Origin: Dacryopinax spathularia
Taxonomy: Eukaryota; Basidiomycota; Dacrymycetes; Dacrymycetales; Dacrymycetaceae
Length of the DNA stretch: 64,000 bases
Direction: 5' to 3'
NCBI GenBank assembly: GCA_037974965.1
Contig: JBBPFI010000009.1
Location: 558,001 to 622,000, forward strand
A program made the translations under genes and the position numbers. This document shows, in pieces, positions 57,894 through 64,000 of the stretch (position 1 is the first letter of the stretch; each line of letters begins with the position of its first letter). The notes beneath the pieces are model-generated. The model saw only the letters and a list, made by a program, of their open reading frames with translations, did not search any database and was not told the DNA's origin.

Positions 57894-60800
57894 TCAATAA
57901 GTAGTGACTTCGCGCACTTGCATACGCCGTCGTTCTGCTTCCCGCTCGGCGGCGGCGTCGTAGGCGTACTTGACGGGTTTCCATAGGCCGAGCTGCGCCT
58001 TGATGGGATCGTAGTTCGTCGTGTCGTCGTCCTCTTCTTCAGCGGGCATAGCGCGGGGCGTGCCTTGCTCTTTGAACAGGTCGTCAGGATCGAAGGGATC
58101 TGCATGAAATATCAACTCCTGTTCTGAAACTGAGATGCGGAGAACGTACTGTCATCATCATCAACAACAGGCTTGACAGGCCTCTTCCCCAAAGCCTTCG
58201 CACTAGGCTTAATAGGCGTACTCGGCACACTAGACGAATCGTCGTCCGCAGTCGTATCAACCCCATTGACAGGCTGATAACTCGGCTCGATATGCAGCCC
58301 ATTGAGCTTGGCCATGGGAGGGGAAGCGAATGAGTCCGTGCTTCCTGCCGGTGCTCGCGGGGTGCCTTCCGGCGAAGGGGTGCGCCGCCTAGGTCCGACT
58401 GGCGGGTGGGGCGGGGGTGCGAGATGCGGCATGGGCGGAGTAGGCAAGGGATGAGAAATGTGCCCAGGAGTAGGAGGGATATATGGTGTAGGCAGAGGAG
58501 GCGCAGGCGAAGCTGATCTGCTCCCAGGCTGGGAAGCAGACGGCGTGGGAACCTGACTACCAGATCCGCCGCCGCTCCCATACCGGTTATCCATGAACCC
58601 ATCTGCGTTGAGGTACTGCAGGTCCTACACATACCCGTTAGCATAACGAACCGCCGGAAAAGAAGTAAAGGAAGAAGGTAGCGAGCAAGAAGCAAGGGAA
58701 ACAGAACGCACCCTCCGATCCATCCTCACCTCCCGCCTACTACGCTCCTCGATCTCCCTCTCCTCATTCTCCTCCACCGCAGCCCTCGAATGCTCTTCGT
58801 ACGTCTTAAACACCTCCAGCAGTTCCTGATGCGCACCCAGGAGCGCCCCGAGCAGCTGCTCTTCTTTCGTCTCTCTATCCGGCCTCAGCCCTAGCCCAGC
58901 TGCAGGGGGCATAGGCAAAGGCCTTTGAGAAGGAGGGGAAGGGGTGCGTTTGCCAGAAGAGGAAACTGTAAAGCCCGGTGGAGTGGGTAAGGAGCCGGGC
59001 GAACCGGGCGAAGCGGGTGAGATGATTATGTTGCTTGGCGGAGGGGAGGACGTGACTCCACCGCCGGTGCCGCCGTTCGCCTGCTGGTTGATTAGCTCCC
59101 TCGAGCGGGCGGCTTGAGCGGTCGCCCAGTCCAGCTGGCTGGCGATGATCTCCTGGCTCTTGAAGCATTTCTGGTAGAATTCCTGTGCGAGGGGAAGGGT
59201 AAGCATCTGTTTGCTTGCAGAGGACACACATTAAGAGGAGTAAAGGCTGCCTTGCTTCCACCTCATGAACGCAAAGAGAGGACGTGGGACAAGGACGAGA
59301 ATGAGAGCGAGGAGAAGGAAGAGTACGAGTACAAGTAGAAGAGAGGAGAAAGAAGCAAGCACGCACCTGAATAAGCGGATTCCCCTCCAACTCATCAGGC
59401 TTCGCAAACACCAAAGCCTCCCTAAGCAGCATAGCGTTGCTCTTCGCAATATCGCATTCCTCCAACAACCGTCTCCTATCCTCTTCCGGCGAAATGACTC
59501 GGCCTGAAGTCTTGCTCCTCTGTTGCAGGGGTCGTTGGGCCTGCTGGTCCTGGCGCGCTGGTAGAGGAGGAGGAGGAGGGTAGGAGGCGGGAGCGAGAGC
59601 GAGAGCGGCGAGATTCTGCGAACTGGGCGGGTTGGGCACCGCTAGTAGTGGCCTGGGCTGCTGTTCGGGCTGCGTAGCGGGCAAGAGGTGAGAGGGAGTC
59701 GTAGGAGGGTTGAACATCGGGTCGGAATCGTCGAACGGATAGCCCTCTTCCGGCGCGTCTTTCGGCCTGACCTTCCTCCACGTCCCTATGAACCCTCCCT
59801 TCCTCCCGTCGGGCTCGACGCCGGCTGAAGGCCAGGTATAGGCGGCCGAGGCGAGGACGTGTTTTAAGCGTTCGGAGACGACGGGGTGGGCGTTTTCTTT
59901 TGTGAGGACGAGCTCGACGGCGTCCATGAATTTCTTGCTGGCGCAGAGGGCTGCCGGGGAGGGGTTAGCAATTCCGAGCGGCAGCGAGGAGAGGGGGAGG
60001 GGCGGCGGCGGCGAAGGAAGAGGGGGGGGAGGGGAACGAGGGGAAGAGATGTGAAGGAAGGAAAGGTGCACTCACAGACAAACGGCTCCCCACAGTTCCT
60101 CAACAAGATCGCCCACAGCCTCGCCGCGCTCACCTGCGCGGCCGGCTCGCCATACTTGATATCCTTCCTCAGTGCCTTTGCGGCTTCTTTCGCCGTCGCG
60201 TCTGTTTCTTTGGCGCGTTCGCAGAGGTCGAGCACGCGGACCCAGTCTTCGGACGCGTGTGCTGTTAGCCAGCCTGCGGTGGGGGGTTAGCGTCGTGTTA
60301 TGCGTATAGAGACCGAGAAAGAGGGGCGTCGAGCAGACGAAACGAGAGAAGAGGAAGAAAAGAGCAGAGCAGAGCAGAAGAGAGAAAGAACAGGAGGAAA
60401 AGAAAAAAACCCACCAATCTCCCTTGTAATATCCCACCCATCATCCCCCCCCCCTGCCCCCCCTCCACCTCCCCGGTCCTTCGCACCCCCCCCACCACCA
60501 CCACCTCCTCCTCCAGTCCTCACACTCCTCCCACTCCTATTACTCCTCCTACTCTCCCAGCTATTCATCCCCACCATGTCCTTTCCCTTCCCCCCGCCCG
60601 CCTCTAGCCCCAGGCCGCCGCGGGAGCGGGAGGACTTGGAGTTGGAGTTGCTGCTTTTGCTTTCTCGGTCTCGGTCTCGGTCTCGGTCGGAGTAGTTCGA
60701 TTTCCTGCTTTCCCAGCTGTTTAGCCCCGCTGCGTCCTCGGCTCCTCGGCCGGAGCCCCCGCCCCCGCCGACGCCAACGAGGGAAGCAGCAATGATGTTC

Positions 60801-61894
60801 GCCCGCCAGCCTCGGATCTTCTCTTCTTTCTCTCTATCTCTATCTCGTTCCCTTTCCCTATCTCGAGGTAGATCCGTGCCGACCCCTGGAGGACCCGAAG
60901 GCCGGCGCGCACGAACGGTGCGGTCTGTCCCGTTAGGACTAGGGAGGTAAGGCTCTATATCCCCCCTCACCCCGCGGGTCTCCAGCGCAGGCAGCAGTGC
61001 GGCATCCCGGTCGAGGGACATCGTCCCCGCCACCCTCTCCCGTTCGCGTTCCTTCTCCCTCTCCCTATCTCGCCCACCACCTCCAATACCCAAAAACCTC
61101 TTGCCTAACAAAGGAGCCGGCGCGAGCGCAGAATTGATAGGCCCATAACCTGTATATCCCGTCTGCGGCGGAGGGGGGAAAGGCTGCTCGTCCCCTCCTC
61201 TAAAGACGAGCTGTTCTTCCGGCTCGCGGACGCGGCGGGAGGGGAGATGCATCTGCATCTGCGGATGCTGGTGCTGGTGCGGATGTGGGTGCGGGGGATG
61301 GTGGGAGTGGTCGTCAGAACCAGGCTTCATCCATGAGAAAAGGCCGTGTTTGTGTTTCTGCGGCGGGGGAGCGAGCGCTGGAGGAGGCGGCAGAGCGTTG
61401 TATGCGCCTGTATGGACGGAGGAGAGGTGCTCGCTAGGCGTGCTGGGGCTTGGGGTGGTTGGGTACCCTGCTGCTGCTGCTTGGGCTGCTGCGCCGGGAG
61501 GAGGAGGAGGGGGGAGGTAGCTGTACTCTGTCCCGGTTGGTGTGGGGCCTGTGGTGACCCATGTGAACTCTTCGGACAGTGGCTGGGGTAGATGATGTTG
61601 TTGGCGAGGAGAGGTGTTCACGTCCGGGCTGGAGGATCGGGGTGGCGTAAGAAGAGTCGGTGACCGGACAGGTCCAAACGTATCTTTTGTCGGTGATCGG
61701 CGAGGGACAGCAGGTGCAGGTAACGGTGGTGGGAGTTGCTGCAGTTGCTGCTGCTGGGAAGGGAGAGGTGGGGGGAGAGCACCGACCGACGGTGGAGCGA
61801 CGAACGCGGACGGTTCTGTGGGAGGGTCGATCGGTTCGGGCGAAGTGTACGGCTGCGGCTTGAGCGGCTTGCTCGTCTTGAATATCTTGCGCAT
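57894..61894 (-). CDS. VHS-GAT domain endosomal/endocytic adaptor (LSB5/TOM1-like)
   Basis: Six exons, 60415-61894, 60076-60273, 59367-59950, 58712-59182, 58150-58624 and 57894-58099, give 1137 residues. An unusually long, low-complexity N-terminus (about 485 residues of Pro, Gly and Arg-Asp-Arg-Glu runs) precedes the VHS domain (about 487-615: WVRVLDLCERAKETDATAKE, ARLWAILLRNCGEPFV, SKKFMDAVELVL). GAT-type helices follow from about 705 (RRLLEECDIAKSNAMLLREA, EFYQKCFKSQEIIASQLDWA), interrupted by a Ser/Pro loop before EEQLLGALLGAHQELLEVFK. The C-terminus has the EH-binding-type NPFDPDDLF at about 1070. VHS-GAT proteins bind ubiquitin and clathrin partners in sorting; yeast Lsb5 links to actin. 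The start codon of exon 4 could shift to an upstream acceptor, adding eight residues. Confidence 0.85.
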
Positions 61895-64000
61895 CCTGGC
61901 TCGTTTCTCTTCTCTCTTTCTCTTCGCTCGCTGTCGCTCTCCTCGAGCGATCAGGCGTCAGGCGTCAAAAGAGGCAACTAAGAGGACGAGCACAGTGTGC
62001 GGTGGTATATGACTGCGATGGTGTAGTGTAGTGTTGCAGAGTCGTTGAGCAGAGCAGAGCAGTGACCGGCGTCTCCCTCTGCGCAAGCTGAATGAGTCGA
62101 TGATGCACTGCGGTCCACTTACGTGCGTGTGCGTACCGTATGGGCTTGCCGTGCGGGTAACGGCCGCCGGGTTTGGTTGGATTTGCCGGTGTGGTGTGTG
62201 AGGCGGGTTGATGTGCTAGCGCCGCCACGGTACTCAGCCGCCTTGGAGCAGGATGGGTGGGGAGGAGGGGGACCGGTTGAGCGGGTCGAGGCGGATAGAG
62301 AGGGAGCGTGTGGTGCACAGGATGCTTGTTCACCCTCAGCCCTCGGAAGGTGTTGGGCGGGAAGTAAGGAAGGGGGAGGGGAAGGGGATGCTGATGCAAG
62401 CAAGCGAATGGGTGAGAAGCCGAGGAGGAGAGCAGAAGGGCGGTGGGACGACCGTCCGTCCGGTTGAAGGAAGGAGGAAGGGGAAGGAGGGGGGAGTGCT
62501 GTGAGATGGCAGATCGCTGTGCGGTGCTGTGTGGGCGGCTGAGGGGAGAAGCAATAGTCGGGCGAGGGGACGTGAATGTGAGAGTGAGTGACTGAGAGGG
62601 AGCAGCAGTAGCAACAGCAGAGAGAGGGTGGAGTGCGGGTGAGTGGGTGTGCGACTGCTCGCCCTGACCCTCGTCCGTCTTCGTTTGGCAACCGTTCTCC
62701 TGCCACGCTCACACGGCTCGTTTCGTCCAAGGTCAAGCACGTATGCTGTAGTCAAAGGGGAGGGCAAAAGGAGAGCGAGCGTTCGTTCGGAGCAGACGGC
62801 GACGATGGCAGTCAGTCAGTCAGTCAGTGGGCAGAAAGCGGTGCACCCGCCCAACTCACTCACACAGAGGACGATGGACCCCCTCCCGATGAACGAGGCG
62901 GTGCACAGCAAACACACTCACACACCATCCCGACCCTTCCTGCATCTTACATCGCTTCTTGCCCGCACGCATATGGGTCGTTGCTCGCAGGAATCTTACA
63001 GTCACTAGTAGTAGGACGGTTATCAATGATTGTGATTGATTGTTTATTGCGCATTATCCGTTTTCCTGCTCTAACCTCGCCCTTGTGCCTCACATACATA
63101 AATAGTGTCAACAGTACAATTCCGCCGCCGAGTCCTCACCTCACAGCCCCAGCTGAGCCCTGGTTCCTAGCCCATTACCACCACCACCTGCACTGCCAAA
63201 AAGAAAGCGCCAGCAGTCCAACCACCAAATCATTCATCTCCAAAAAGGACGGCTTCGGGCGTACATCCGCCGACGTCCAGCGCACCTGTCGACTCCAGCA
63301 GCAAAGCAGCGATCATGAAGACCGACGGGCGATCCCAGCGCTCCCGCAACGAACGCCGACCGCGCAATCCCTTGCACCGCCTCGTTTGCTTCCGCCTCTG
63401 TGGACGTACAGCCCCGCACGCACGCACGAATACGCCGGGCCCTGGGTCTTCTTACTTCTTCTAAGTAAGGTTGAGTGCATGGTCCAATCGTCGCAGGGCC
63501 AGGGAGCGCCGGGTTCCTTGCTCTCTCCACAGCGATGATTCCGGTTATTGAACCGCTCGAGGGCACTCGGGACTGACAATAGCCCCACTGTGCTGCTGAT
63601 ACTCTACGTAGTGGCCGAAAGAGCGCCGACCCCACCCCGTCCAACGCCGGCTAGATAAGATCCCTTCCCTCCCTTCCTTCCATCCTATCCTTCCGGAGGA
63701 GCGTCCAGACCCGGTCTACGCCCCAAAAGCTGCGCAGCGCAACTCATAAGCGCCCGCGCCTCCTCAGCAACTTGATGCCCCGGGACGATTTATGTTGCCT
63801 GACCACTCAGCAGTGCCGCCCCAACGACTCGAGTCTTCCACGAGAAAAAAATTACGCATCTAGCGCGTGTGGGTGTGGATGGTGGTTCATGCGAAGGTGG
63901 GTTGACAGCTCATAACCGGCGTTGCTCTCCTCCTTGTCTCTAGAAGCACCTTCTTTACGCGTGTGCGAGTGCCGGGGTTGGCAAGGATGGAGAGGACCCG
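61895..64000. other. Gene-poor right end, promoter side of VHS-GAT gene
   Basis: About 2.1 kb with purine- and GT-rich stretches (62240-62620) and the CAGT repeat. Several open frames exist on both strands but have the biased composition of non-coding GC-rich DNA. No gene recognised. Confidence 0.5.
62809..62828. repeat. (CAGT)n microsatellite
   Basis: Nearly five tandem CAGT units in the gene-poor right end, about 900 bases upstream of the VHS-GAT start. Confidence 0.85.

Noticed and set aside
62119-63538. Several frames of 100-300 codons near the right end
   Set aside because: They overlap each other on both strands and follow purine/pyrimidine composition bias; none has a recognisable motif.
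1-64000. tRNA, rRNA, snRNA genes and CRISPR arrays
   Set aside because: No tRNA B-box-like GGTTCGAATCC in a cloverleaf context, no rRNA words and no spaced direct repeats were noticed; a covariance-model scan would be decisive and could not be run.

Overview
The window reads as nuclear DNA of a basidiomycete fungus, most likely Agaricomycotina. Genes are compact and packed on both strands. Introns are mostly about 45-60 nt with GT(A/G)NG(T/C) donors. Several FunK1 kinases are present, a family known mainly from mushroom-forming fungi, and every conserved protein has the fungal form. Exon models were built by hand from splice signals and conserved protein motifs; in every complete model the spliced length is a whole number of codons.

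Layout. 1-2.75 kb: the 3' part of a Ty1/copia element, cut by the window edge and lying against a FunK1 fragment. 2.8-16.2 kb: a FunK1-rich accessory region holding six FunK1 loci (one full length, four short or partial with intact frames, one fragment), the PLP-synthase glutaminase SNO1, a decayed second SNO1 copy and the proteasome gene RPN9. The gene order is nearly palindromic around RPN9, which suggests an inverted segmental duplication. 16.9-33.6 kb: conserved genes for a four-pass membrane protein, a Munc13/UNC13 protein, a double-Myb telomere-type DNA-binding protein, UBP6, a DUF1772 membrane protein and the ER Hsp70 LHS1. 33.7-47.2 kb: prefoldin PAC10, PAN3, a Cid1-type nucleotidyltransferase, LSM7, importin-beta KAP95 and a BAP31-like ER protein. 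47.4-62 kb: an F-box protein, a DUF7053-like protein, a RasGEF and a VHS-GAT protein; then a gene-poor right end.

How the genes fit together. PAN3 (deadenylation), the Cid1-type enzyme (terminal uridylation or adenylation) and LSM7 (a ring shared by Lsm1-7 and Lsm2-8) act at successive steps on mRNA 3' ends and sit side by side in 7 kb. RPN9 and UBP6 both belong to the 26S proteasome. LHS1 and the BAP31-like protein serve the ER. Munc13, the RasGEF and the VHS-GAT protein point to membrane traffic and polarity. No rRNA, tRNA, CRISPR array or secondary-metabolite core gene was recognised.

The most notable items are the mirror-image FunK1/SNO1 arrangement, a set of FunK1 genes that share truncation near one point yet keep intact frames, the PAN3-Cid1-LSM7 neighbourhood, and a 22-bp sequence at 49.1 kb that looks like a collapsed Tn5/Nextera junction and may be a library artefact.
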